NCBI RefSeq assembly: GCF_028561565.1
Contig: NZ_JAQQTE010000023.1
Coordinates: 170,832-234,831, forward strand
From: Gilvibacter sediminis
Lineage (GTDB): Bacteria; Bacteroidota; Bacteroidia; Flavobacteriales; Flavobacteriaceae
Length of the DNA stretch: 64,000 nt
Direction of reading: 5' to 3'
A model generated the notes under the pieces. That model was given only the letters and a program-made list of their open reading frames with translations, was not told the DNA's origin and searched no databases. Below, in pieces: positions 17,173-25,112 of the stretch; positions within the stretch are counted from its first letter, which is position 1, and every line of letters begins with the position of its first letter. The position numbers and the translations under genes were made by a program.

Positions 17173-19610
17173 TGGAACTGTTCTACTACCTAATAAAATC
17201 AGCCAGTATTTTAGGACTCTTTTATGTAGTCTATTGGTTTGCGCTTCGCAGACATACCTGGTTTATTGCCAACCGCCAATATTTGATCTTCGGAATTTTA
17301 GCCGCTTTGTTGCTTCCCCTGGTTGAATTCACACAAACTGTCTACGTACCTGCTCCGGACTTGATGCCGTCAACTTCTTTTGCGGGGACACCTTTAATGG
17401 TTACAGAGCAAGCACCCGTAGCCACAGCCGAACCCTTTGATTGGGTCTTACTCGCCGTAAGTCTTTACCTAATTGGATGCCTCGCCGGTCTGATCCGTTT
17501 TAGCTATCAGAGTTGGTCCTTGTTACGCGTTTTAAAACAGGGGAACTACGAGAAGCACAACAAATTTTACTATGTAAAGACCAATCAGAATATAGCGCCA
17601 TTCAGCTTCTTTAAATATTTAGTGTACAATCCAGAATTACACAGCGCGGAAGAATTGGAGATGATCCTTCAGCACGAACGTGCCCATGCTCAAGGATGGC
17701 ATTCTGTAGATGTGCTTTTGAGTAATCTTTTGACCATTGTTCATTGGTTAAACCCAGTGGCTTGGCTTTATAAAAAATCAATCATTCAAAATTTGGAATA
17801 CATCGCGGACCAACAAACGGTACGAGAAGTTCCTTCAAAAACTGCTTATCAATTGGCGTTGGTCAAAGCCTCTACAGGCGCCCAACACCTTGCACTAAGC
17901 AATTCATTCTATCAATCATTCATCAAAAATCGAATAGTTATGTTAAATGCAAATCAAAGCCGCAAGATCAAAAAGTGGCGCCTTTTATTAATCCTGCCCT
18001 TGTTGGTTGGGTTTATGTACAGCTTCAATGTGAATACAGAAGTTGCTTATCTAGAAAATGAAGAAGCTGCAGCAGCTACTGCAGTGACGCCATCTTTCTT
18101 GATTGACAAATTCTCAACTCAGGCAGATATTGACGCCGTTGAAGCCTATTTTGCCAGCAATCACCCCGAAGTGACCATTGAATTCAGCAAAGAAAAGTGG
18201 ATAGACAACACTTTGACCGCGTATCAAATGGAAGTGAACTTCCCTCAGAGCACTAGCGGTGGTGGAAAGCTCGTTGACGAGCGCACGGATGAGGCTGTTA
18301 TCCCACGTCTGATTAGCTTTAATGAAGGTCCTGAGATCCTTATTGAACACCCAGATCCAGACCGCCAAGATTATATAGTGGTCAATGAAGAAGGCTTGTC
18401 CATTTTTGATCCAGAAATTGAAGCTCAATTTGACGAGTTTTACGAAAAATCACAGGAGAATTCCTCTGCAGTGCAAGCTTCTTCTGTGGTATCCGGGACT
18501 GAAGTAGTGAACACTACTCTAAAAGTAGATGATGCCGCCACCTTCCCGGATTACCTTTTCATTATTAACGAAAAGCCTTGGATAAGCGAAGACTTTCCTG
18601 AAGGAAAAGTATTGACTACTCCCGGCTATTTAGAATTTCTTGAGCCTGAAGAAGGCATAGAAAAATTTGGTCAAACTGGTGCCGACGGTGTTGTAGTTGT
18701 CCATGGCAAAGCCAGCTTTGTGGATGAAAATTTACCAAATACCACTGGAATTGAACTGAGCGAAGTCAAAGTAATGATCACCGCCAATATGACGCGTGCA
18801 GAATTGGACGAGAAGATCGCCTACCTCAGCGAGAATTACGATATTGAATTGGTCGTGGAGCAATTGGATTACAATGCCGATGGCATGATCACTCAAATTG
18901 AAATCAGCTACAGCCGTGCTGGAAACTCGGGCCACTACTCCATCAACAATGATGACAAAGCCATAGACGATATTGTTTTGATCTTTGGAGAGGACGGCAG
19001 CATGAGCAGCATGTCTGGAGGTAATCGTGCAGACGCTCGATTGGAAGCTCGCAAAGCAGCTATGGAAGCGCGTAAGACTGCTATGGAAGCCCGTAAATTG
19101 GCCCGAGCTGATATGCTTGAGGCCCGTAAAGCTGAGATGGAAGCTCGTAAGGCAGAGATGAAAGCGCTCCGTGAAGCTCGTGAAGCAGAATTGGCCACTA
19201 TGAGCGATGCTCAGCGTGCAGAAATGGAAGCTAAGGTTGCAGAACTCAAAGCTAGAGAAAAGGCTTTAGCTGCTGAGCAACGCGCTCTTGCCAGAACATC
19301 TTCTACGGTAAACGGTAGACGCGCTAGTGGCTATGCCAGACGAACCAATAGCAGAACTACGGCCACAGTTTCTAGTTATGGTGTTTCTGATGTCTATATC
19401 ACTAAAAACACCACCGATGCTGAGTTGGAACAGATCAAAAAAGAATTAGCTGCAGAAGGCGTTAGTTTTACTTTCAAACGCGTAAGACGCAATGCTGCAG
19501 GACAGATCACCGGAATCAAGATCATTTTGGACAATAACAAAGGCAGTCGTTCTTCAACGCAAGTTTCTGGAGAAGATAATGGTATTGACGATATTCATTT
19601 AGAGTACTAA
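17172..19610 (+). CDS. M56 family (BlaR1-like) membrane metallopeptidase with large repeat-bearing C-terminus
   Basis: Membrane sensor protease of 812 residues, partner of the preceding repressor. Three hydrophobic segments (about 5-22, 36-54, 92-112) are followed by the zinc site HERAH at 168-172 and downstream EYIAD (about 209-213), then a fourth segment at about 267-285. No penicillin-binding domain follows. Instead the region has an alpha/beta module seen three times (start near STQADIDAVEAYFAS, near MTRAELDEKIAYLSENY, near TTDAELEQIKKELAAEG), and between the second and third a highly charged helix of MEARKAxMEARK repeats (about 620-705). Sensing of an envelope signal is inferred from the family. 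Confidence 0.85.
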   Translation: MELFYYLIKSASILGLFYVVYWFALRRHTWFIANRQYLIFGILAALLLPLVEFTQTVYVPAPDLMPSTSFAGTPLMVTEQAPVATAEPFDWVLLAVSLYLIGCLAGLIRFSYQSWSLLRVLKQGNYEKHNKFYYVKTNQNIAPFSFFKYLVYNPELHSAEELEMILQHERAHAQGWHSVDVLLSNLLTIVHWLNPVAWLYKKSIIQNLEYIADQQTVREVPSKTAYQLALVKASTGAQHLALSNSFYQSFIKNRIVMLNANQSRKIKKWRLLLILPLLVGFMYSFNVNTEVAYLENEEAAAATAVTPSFLIDKFSTQADIDAVEAYFASNHPEVTIEFSKEKWIDNTLTAYQMEVNFPQSTSGGGKLVDERTDEAVIPRLISFNEGPEILIEHPDPDRQDYIVVNEEGLSIFDPEIEAQFDEFYEKSQENSSAVQASSVVSGTEVVNTTLKVDDAATFPDYLFIINEKPWISEDFPEGKVLTTPGYLEFLEPEEGIEKFGQTGADGVVVVHGKASFVDENLPNTTGIELSEVKVMITANMTRAELDEKIAYLSENYDIELVVEQLDYNADGMITQIEISYSRAGNSGHYSINNDDKAIDDIVLIFGEDGSMSSMSGGNRADARLEARKAAMEARKTAMEARKLARADMLEARKAEMEARKAEMKALREAREAELATMSDAQRAEMEAKVAELKAREKALAAEQRALARTSSTVNGRRASGYARRTNSRTTATVSSYGVSDVYITKNTTDAELEQIKKELAAEGVSFTFKRVRRNAAGQITGIKIILDNNKGSRSSTQVSGEDNGIDDIHLEY

Positions 19611-19630
19611 GTCTCAAGGACAATAAAAAC

Positions 19631-19659
19631 AAGCCCCGACCGAGTTCGGGGCTTTTTTT
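19631..19659 (+). terminator. Intrinsic terminator after M56 gene
   Basis: AAGCCCCGA (19631-19639) pairs with TCGGGGCTT (19646-19654) and runs into seven T. Confidence 0.92.
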
Positions 19660-19670
19660 ATATTTACCCC

Positions 19671-19820
19671 ATGGCGAACTTCTACAAAATACTCGCAAAG
19701 CTCAACAAGGCTGTTCTGCCCAGCATGACCAAAAAAGGCTTAGATCTCGCAAAGGCAAAGAAATGGCAACTGGCGCTAATTGGCTATCGCGCTTGGGTTA
19801 CCAAAAAAGCTTTGGATTAA
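19671..19820 (+). CDS. 49-residue conserved small protein (annotated elsewhere as SsrA-binding-like)
   Basis: An ATG 12 bases beyond a terminator opens a 49-residue frame: MANFYKILAKLNKAVLPSM, then TKKGLDLAKAKKWQLAL and IGYRAWVTKKALD. It is basic and helical with the pattern ILAKLNKAVLPSxTKKGLDLxKA..LALIGxR, which I recall from small flavobacterial proteins carried under the label SsrA-binding protein, though it is far shorter than SmpB. Its stop overlaps the apt stop by 4 bases on the other strand. No promoter is visible after the terminator, so it may depend on read-through. Confidence 0.7.
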   Translation: MANFYKILAKLNKAVLPSMTKKGLDLAKAKKWQLALIGYRAWVTKKALD

Positions 19821-20329
19821 TAGGACAAAGGGCTGTAAATAGTTTTATTGGAAAGTCTTTCACGTCCGTTTAAGAAACTTAATTCCATTAAAAAACTACA
19901 GGCCACCACTTCTCCACCCAGCTTTTGAATAAGGGCACAACTGGCCGCTGCTGTCCCACCCGTGGCTAAAACGTCATCATGAAGAATCACACGATCCCCG
20001 GGACTGATAGCGTCACTGTGGATCTCTAAGGTATCTGTACCGTATTCTAACTCATAGGATTCAGAAACAGTTTCAAAGGGTAATTTGCCTGGTTTACGCA
20101 CCGGCACAAACCCAATTCCCAACTCTCGCGCTATGGCCATTCCAAAGAAAAATCCACGAGCTTCCACCCCAACTACTTTGGTAGCCCCTAATTCTTTTAA
20201 AGGGGCGACTAACTGCTGCAAACACGCTTCTCGCGCCTGAGCATCTAACAATAAAGGAGTTATGTCTTTAAAACTGATTCCCGGTTTTGGAAAGTCTGGT
20301 ACTACGCGAATAAACTGATTGAGATCCAT
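19817..20329 (-). CDS. apt: Adenine phosphoribosyltransferase
   Basis: Salvages adenine with PRPP to AMP. The ATG at 20329 starts MDLNQFIRVVPDFPKPGISFKDITPLL, the canonical N-terminus; a longer frame upstream adds 18 residues with no family match. The 170-residue protein has VVGVEARGFFFGMAIA and the PRPP-binding loop VILHDDVLATGGTAAAS (about 114-130). It ends converging on the small 49-residue gene, and its start faces the tRNA-Arg promoter. Confidence 0.95.
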   Translation of the reverse strand: MDLNQFIRVVPDFPKPGISFKDITPLLLDAQAREACLQQLVAPLKELGATKVVGVEARGFFFGMAIARELGIGFVPVRKPGKLPFETVSESYELEYGTDTLEIHSDAISPGDRVILHDDVLATGGTAAASCALIQKLGGEVVACSFLMELSFLNGRERLSNKTIYSPLSY

Positions 20330-20349
20330 GAATTTTTTAAATATTTGGC

Positions 20350-20380
20350 TTTGTGGTAAATTTAAAAAGAAATATATTTG
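20350..20380 (+). promoter_or_regulatory. Promoter of tRNA-Arg
   Basis: TTTG (20350-20353), 19-base spacer, TATATTTG (20373-20380): an exact match to the Bacteroidota sigma-A promoter. The mature tRNA begins 13 bases further on. Confidence 0.8.
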
Positions 20381-20392
20381 CACCCCAATAAC

Positions 20393-20466
20393 GGCCTCGT
20401 AGCATAACTGAATAGTGCACTTGATTACGGCTCAAGAGGTTGCAGGTTTGAATCCTGCCGAGGTCA
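20393..20466 (+). tRNA. tRNA-Arg (anticodon ACG)
   Basis: Cloverleaf of 74 bases: acceptor GGCCTCG/CGAGGTC (one G-T), D stem GCAT/GTGC, anticodon stem CTTGA/TCAAG with loop TTACGGC giving anticodon ACG at 20427-20429, variable AGGTT, T stem GCAGG/CCTGC, discriminator A. CCA is not encoded. D loop AACTGAATA has A where G19 is usual, and T loop TTTGAAT has T where C56 is usual, which keeps a Watson-Crick tertiary pair. Confidence 0.93.
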
Positions 20467-20478
20467 CAACAAGCAAGA

Positions 20479-20506
20479 AACCACACTCAAACGAGTGTGG
20501 TTTTTT
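20479..20506 (+). terminator. Terminator of tRNA-Arg transcript
   Basis: AACCACACTC (20479-20488), AAAC loop, GAGTGTGGTT (20493-20502), then T run; perfect 10-bp stem. Confidence 0.92.
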
Positions 20507-20808
20507 CGTTTACGAGCAAACCAAGCTTGCTTGAGTTTGTGAGTGAACGGAAAAGCCAAAGACGCAACGCTAGTTGCGGCTGGTTTCTTATTTTCAAAAG
20601 TGAGCTTTGTCAGGAAATTTGCGTCTTTGTTCACCGTAGCATTAGCACAGGTAAGAGTAAAGGATTTTAAAACAAAAATCAAATTAAAAAAACCACCCAA
20701 CTTCTAAGCTGAATGGTTTTTGAAGTACCATGTGTTAAATGAAACACTTTAAACTAAGCCTTAAGATTCTTTTGTTTACTTTTACAAGCAAATTGAATCT
20801 TAAAATCT

Positions 20809-20909
20809 TAGATTTGATTTTAAGAAAAACCATCTATCTGGGTTTTTTAAATTAATCGAAATCTTTTAGATAGGTTCCTGGGTGTTGGAGCATCCAGGAA
20901 CTCTTTTTT
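20809..20909 (+). ncRNA. Candidate small RNA ending in an intrinsic terminator
   Basis: TAGATTTG (20809-20816) is a perfect -7 element; about 60 bases later a strong terminator forms (11-bp stem 20874-20884/20891-20901, then T run to 20909). A transcript from about 20823 would be some 87 bases. CTATCT (20834-20839) pairs with AGATAG (20868-20873) just before the terminator stem, giving two stacked helices. No well-spaced -33 was found and no coding frame fits. Confidence 0.35.
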
Positions 20910-21156
20910 CACCCTCTGTGAGGTCACAGATTATTATATAACAAAAAAAGCCCCGCCCTTTCGGACGAAGCTTCGTGCTAAGATACAAAAAATATCAATA
21001 CGCCCGAAAAAAAGTTAAACACAGTTCTAAACATCTTCCAACATTACATAAGCAACAAAGGTTTTGAGCTTTCCATTTAGACTGCGGAGCGCAAAGGAAC
21101 TTTGCCTAGCAAAGACTCCTACAATTAAGGCCCTCCCCCTTCACCAACAGCCCAAA

Positions 21157-21231
21157 CTCGCGCAAGCGATTGAGCGGTATGTCTGAGCTATTTGCAAAGC
21201 AAAAGCGAGTAGCGAAAGCGCGGTCCTGTAG
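21157..21231 (+). repeat. Dispersed structured repeat, module B copy
   Basis: CTCGCGCAAGCGATTGAGCGG (start 21157), then a hairpin GCTATTTGC/GCAAAAGC, then GAGTAGCGAAAGCGCGGTCC. The same order, GCGCAAG-GATtG-GC, variable hairpin, TAGCG-GCGCG, is found at 53507-53574 (plus) and 55955-56040 (minus). Confidence 0.65.
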
Positions 21232-21296
21232 TTAACTTGATCAGCTACAGGAGGCGCCCAAAAAAATATTTACTCAGCCCTCTTCACCAATTCAAA

Positions 21297-22496
21297 CTAC
21301 AACGGCAGCTCGAACTTAAAAGTAGTTCCATTCCCGTTTGCGGATTCCAGCTGAATGCTTCCCTTTAGACTGTCAATCACTTTTTTAACTGTCGCCAATC
21401 CTATCCCGGTACTGGTACGCCCGAATTTATCTGTGGATTGCAGCGCGGTAAATAGCTCAAAGACAGCTTCCTGAGACTCCTCTGGGATTCCAGGACCATT
21501 ATCAGATACTTCAAATGCGGATACTTTGTCATGTTCACGAAAACGAATTGTGATTTCTGCTTGATCTTTATCGTTGTGCTTTATGGCGTTAGCAATTAAA
21601 TTCACGAAGATCTGTGTGAGCGCTGCTTTGTTTACGTACATCTGCTTTGGAAGCAAATCCAACTCAAAGTGAACCGATTCATCTGCTCTAAATAAGCCCA
21701 ATAACTCCTTGAAATAAGCTTCCGTATTGTACCACGAATGCGCCTGCTTTAAAGCTTCATCGGTTTTATAAAATTTCAGCACACCGTCTATATAATCACG
21801 CAAAGTGTCTGAGGACTCTTTTATATAATCCAGATACTGTCGCGTTTCTTCATCCAAATTGGTTTGATTATCCTCCTCGATCAATTGAGTCAAAGCGGTA
21901 ATCTGTGCCAGAGGAGATTTGAGATCATGTGAAACGACCCCAGCAAACTTCTCAAGATTGTCATTGCGTTGCTGCAAATTCTTTTGAAGCTTCTCTAATT
22001 TGAGATTCTTGTAATGCGCTTCAAACAATCGCATGACTTGTTGTGCCATAGCCAGCAGGGCTTCTTGCTGTTGAGGCGATAAGGTTCGGGGCTTAGTGTC
22101 ATAAACGCAGAGGGTTCCCAATCGGAAGCCATCTGGATCCACCAAGGGAGCGCCAGCATAGAAAATGGCTTGATGCTCTGATACTAAAGGATTGTCGTGA
22201 AATCTTTCATCCTTGCGGGCATCCTCAACGATCATGATTTGATCGTCTGAGTTTATCGCGTGACCGCAAAAGGATATGGCCCGTGGCGACTCATTAAAAG
22301 GGATTCCATGATGGGACTTTAAAAAATTGCGCTCCTTATCTAAAAGGGTCACCAAGGAGATGGGCACATCACAGACCATGGCCATCAGGGCGGTGATATT
22401 GTCAAAACTTTCTTCCGGAAGCGTGTCAAGGAGTTGATATTTTTCAACAGCTAATTGACGTTCGACTTCGTTTTCAGGATATTGCGGGGGTATCAT
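21297..22496 (-). CDS. GAF-domain sensor histidine kinase
   Basis: A soluble 399-residue kinase. Residues about 20-155 form a GAF domain (AVEKYQLLDTLPEESFDNITALMAMVC ... FYAGAPLVDPDGFRLGTLCVYD). A coiled-coil linker leads to HisKA with phospho-acceptor His190 in FAGVVSHDLKSPLAQIT. HATPase_c has the N box FVNLIANAIKHNDK, G1 DNGPGIPEE and G2 GRTSTGIGLATVKKV. No membrane segment or receiver domain. No adjacent regulator, so its partner is unknown; the GAF of this type is often linked with small-molecule or light sensing. Confidence 0.92.
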   Translation of the reverse strand: MIPPQYPENEVERQLAVEKYQLLDTLPEESFDNITALMAMVCDVPISLVTLLDKERNFLKSHHGIPFNESPRAISFCGHAINSDDQIMIVEDARKDERFHDNPLVSEHQAIFYAGAPLVDPDGFRLGTLCVYDTKPRTLSPQQQEALLAMAQQVMRLFEAHYKNLKLEKLQKNLQQRNDNLEKFAGVVSHDLKSPLAQITALTQLIEEDNQTNLDEETRQYLDYIKESSDTLRDYIDGVLKFYKTDEALKQAHSWYNTEAYFKELLGLFRADESVHFELDLLPKQMYVNKAALTQIFVNLIANAIKHNDKDQAEITIRFREHDKVSAFEVSDNGPGIPEESQEAVFELFTALQSTDKFGRTSTGIGLATVKKVIDSLKGSIQLESANGNGTTFKFELPL

Positions 22497-22611
22497 GCTT
22501 TACCGAAATTCTAAGTAGAACGAAATTATAAAAATTGTACCTCATTCTTTCTTAATCAAATGATAAAGACAATCCCCATCGTTTTATCGGTGATAACTGT
22601 CATTAATCATC

Positions 22612-23574
22612 CTAATGCGCTTCTGGCCTAAGCGGGCCAGCCAACTCTTTCATAAAGATTAGTTTCCCTGGAATGGTCGGCATCCAGCTGGAGGTTACCC
22701 AACGCGAAGGTCCGTATTGCAAGGTCACACAAAGACTCATGCCCTGCCAGCAGGCACCTCTTGACGGATAAATGCCATCTGCACCACCAATACAGTAGTC
22801 ACTTTCTAAGAACAAACCAGGCCCCACGGTGTTGGCCCAGCAAGGAATCAAGGTGAAGCGACTCGCAAAACTGTGCAACGAATTTTGTTCTACGGTAAGC
22901 GGGTGCAGCGCCTGCCCTATTCGGTGCGTTTGTGCGCGCCAATCTGAATCATTGCTGTATTCATCGCCAATTTGAGGTTCCCAAAAGGCAATATGACAAG
23001 CCCGGCCAATACCGTATACGGTGACCAATTTTCCTCCGGACTGCTTAATGGCCTTGATCTTGTCGGCATAGGTGGGCAAATTGGCTTTGGTGGCAAAATT
23101 GCGCTGCTGCTTAGGGACCGTCAAGTCACCTAAAGGGTCAAACAAAGCCTCATTCATGGCCTTCTCAAAACCTCCATCTTGGTCCGGCGGCATGGTATTG
23201 CCCTCACGATCGGACCATTCGTCCATATTAAAGGTGGTCATATGATCTGCAGACACCTGATGTCTCGTTAACATATTCACCACGTACTTATACATGCCCA
23301 TGGGCCCAACAGGAAGGATGATGGCCAGCTGTTGATTGTTGGCTCGGGTTTCCATGATAACCTGAGCGATCTCCTCACCCATACGCTGTTCCATCTTTGC
23401 TAGACTGTCTACAGGTTCTGGCGCAAACTCATCGTGCCAAAAGGAAGCGCGTTTAGTGACTCCCTCTAAACCTAGATCACAACATTGATCAATTTTTTGG
23501 TAATCCCAACCTGTAGGGTAAAATCCCTCTAGCAAAGATCCTTTCACGGTATTTGCAAAGTCTAATTTGGCCAT
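22612..23574 (-). CDS. NagB-like (glucosamine-6-phosphate isomerase/6-phosphogluconolactonase fold) protein
   Basis: A 320-residue protein related to glucosamine-6-phosphate deaminases: LAIILPVGPMGMYKYVVNML corresponds to the phosphate loop, MTTFNMDEW to the catalytic Asp segment, and VYGIGRACHIAFWEP to the family's GGIGxDGHIAFNEP. In the last motif the usual Asp and the second Gly are changed to Ala and Cys, so the substrate probably differs. The C-terminal part has TVGPGLFLESDYCIGGADGIYPSRG. It may be a sugar-phosphate isomerase or deaminase; the exact reaction is unclear. It is a single gene. Confidence 0.7.
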   Translation of the reverse strand: MAKLDFANTVKGSLLEGFYPTGWDYQKIDQCCDLGLEGVTKRASFWHDEFAPEPVDSLAKMEQRMGEEIAQVIMETRANNQQLAIILPVGPMGMYKYVVNMLTRHQVSADHMTTFNMDEWSDREGNTMPPDQDGGFEKAMNEALFDPLGDLTVPKQQRNFATKANLPTYADKIKAIKQSGGKLVTVYGIGRACHIAFWEPQIGDEYSNDSDWRAQTHRIGQALHPLTVEQNSLHSFASRFTLIPCWANTVGPGLFLESDYCIGGADGIYPSRGACWQGMSLCVTLQYGPSRWVTSSWMPTIPGKLIFMKELAGPLRPEAH

Positions 23575-23673
23575 ATATTCTGATTTGCGTTGTTAGTTGT
23601 TTTTATGCTGATGCATTCTACTAAAGGTACCAAAAAAATAAATGAATTACTTTAGTGAAAACTATTGGATGCC

Positions 23674-24438
23674 ATGGCAAAGATCTTTCGCAAGTTCAGA
23701 TGGAAACAAATCAAAACGGGCAAGCTGAGACAGTACAGTCTCTACGCCGTTGGTGAGATTCTGTTGGTGGTCATTGGTATTTTGATCGCCTTGGGAATAA
23801 ACAATCGGGTGGAAACCAACAAACAACTTGAACTGGAGCAGGGATATTTGAAGGCTTTATTGACGGACTTCGAGATCAATCAGCGCAAGCTCAACAATTT
23901 GATCAATGCCAATCAAAACAATTACGACAATTCCCTTAAACTAATAGGGTTAATTGGTCAAGAGCGGGTTGAAGAAAGTGAATTTGCCCAATTGATGGTC
24001 ACCACCTTTTCTTATGACATCCATTACAATCCGAACAATGCGGTCTTGGATGAATTACTCAACACGGGAAATCTAAAAAGCATCTCATCCACCTACCTCA
24101 GACAGCGCCTTACGGTATGGATCGCCATGCTCGACGACGTACAAAGTCAGGAAGAGGAACTTGCCAAACAACGCGAGAAGGCTATGGAAATACTATTGTC
24201 TGATCAGTACAATATGCGATCACTCCTGGATGAGACTGGAATCAGTACAGAGGAATTGAAACTCGCTCCCTCTCCCAAGGATTCGGCCTTTGAGCAATTA
24301 CTCAACAACAACAGTTTTGAAAGCCGTATGCTGCTCTTTGCCCTAACCAGTAGAGGTACTCAATTGGAACACTATTTACCTTTAAAAGAAGAGATCGAGA
24401 ACATCATAAAGACCCTCACGGAAGAACTGGAGGACTGA
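23674..24438 (+). CDS. DUF6090 family membrane protein
   Basis: A 254-residue protein starting at the ATG at 23674 (a TTG 9 bases upstream is less likely). It begins with a basic cytoplasmic stretch MAKIFRKFRWKQIKTGKLRQY, then one membrane helix YAVGEILLVVIGILIALGINN at about 27-48, the DUF6090 hallmark, then a helical periplasmic region rich in Asn, Gln and Leu with LNTGNLKSISSTYLRQRL. Function unknown. These genes often occur in multiple copies in Flavobacteriaceae. It stands alone. Confidence 0.85.
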   Translation: MAKIFRKFRWKQIKTGKLRQYSLYAVGEILLVVIGILIALGINNRVETNKQLELEQGYLKALLTDFEINQRKLNNLINANQNNYDNSLKLIGLIGQERVEESEFAQLMVTTFSYDIHYNPNNAVLDELLNTGNLKSISSTYLRQRLTVWIAMLDDVQSQEEELAKQREKAMEILLSDQYNMRSLLDETGISTEELKLAPSPKDSAFEQLLNNNSFESRMLLFALTSRGTQLEHYLPLKEEIENIIKTLTEELED

Positions 24439-24539
24439 GACCGTAAATTATTCGAACTAACTTACAGGCAAACTCATTTTAACTGAATCCACTTAAAATA
24501 ATTGGTGATCAAACGCTCTAAAACTGCAGTTTTAAGCAT

Positions 24540-24566
24540 GAAAAAAGCCACAGCAAAAACTGTGGC
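24540..24566 (-). terminator. Terminator of minus-strand stress cluster
   Basis: GCCACAG (24547-24553)/CTGTGGC (24560-24566) with A run at 24540-24546, read as a T run on the minus strand. It lies 47 bases beyond the stop of the porin-like gene. Confidence 0.85.
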
Positions 24567-24612
24567 CATCATCAATCAAACGAACTATGGAAAATACTCC
24601 GTTTGGATATTT

Positions 24613-25086
24613 TTAGTTGAACTGATATCGGATTCCTAAGGCGATATCAAAGTCGAGGTCATCGCTGAAGTCGTCATTGAAACCGAGTTCGGGTCTAAAG
24701 TCGAGAGATAAGAGTAAGGGGATGTCAAAATTGTATTCGATTCCGATATCTCCGGCAACCAGCGCAAAGGTTCCATCATTCTCACCGGCATCAAAGGCAC
24801 CGACTCCACCACCAGCACCGACGTACCAGTTGAATCCGCCATCAATATTCATCACCCATTGGTAAAGCCCAACGAGCTTAAAGGCTTCTACATTGTTGTT
24901 GTCTCGCCAACCTAAATCGAATTCCAAGCGGTTGTTGTCATTCAAATAGCGCTGGTATGAGATCTCAGCCCCAAAGCCGTCATTGTCTCCTACTCGAAGT
25001 CCCAAGGCGTTCTTGGCAATATCTTGTGCTTGGGCGGTCATGCTCATGGCTACCAAGGCAATGACTGTTAAAAGGTATTTTTTCAT
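24613..25086 (-). CDS. Small outer-membrane beta-barrel protein
   Basis: A 157-residue secreted protein: signal peptide MKKYLLTVIALVAMSMTAQAQ, then about eight alternating beta strands (GLRVGDNDGFGAEISYQRYL, RLEFDLGWRD, FKLVGLYQWVM, FNWYVGAGGGVGAF, ALVAGDIGIEYNF, LSLDFRPELGF, FDIALGIRYQF) with a terminal aromatic Phe, typical of an 8-stranded outer-membrane barrel of the OmpW/OmpA-like porin class. It is rich in Asp/Asn turns. It follows a secreted 156-residue protein at 26 bases, probably co-transcribed. Confidence 0.8.
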   Translation of the reverse strand: MKKYLLTVIALVAMSMTAQAQDIAKNALGLRVGDNDGFGAEISYQRYLNDNNRLEFDLGWRDNNNVEAFKLVGLYQWVMNIDGGFNWYVGAGGGVGAFDAGENDGTFALVAGDIGIEYNFDIPLLLSLDFRPELGFNDDFSDDLDFDIALGIRYQFN

Positions 25087-25112
25087 AATTGTTTTGTAGT
25101 AGTTAATGAATA

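Larger units (their letters stand above)
20467..21296. other. 830-base noncoding region after tRNA-Arg
   Basis: Contains the tRNA terminator, a second terminator hairpin that may end a small RNA (20809-20909), a 12-bp palindrome ACGAAGCTTCGT (20965-20976), a copy of a dispersed repeat module (21157-21231) and TCCTGTAG/CTACAGGA (21223-21230 and 21244-21251). A 78-codon frame on the minus strand looks fortuitous. No protein gene is supported. Confidence 0.55.

Noticed and set aside
18935..19198. A minus-strand 87-codon Arg/Ala/Ser-rich frame
   Set aside because: It is the antisense of the MEARK repeats of the M56 protein.
20464..20700. A 78-codon minus-strand frame after tRNA-Arg
   Set aside because: It runs through the tRNA terminator hairpin, has no recognisable family and a biased composition.
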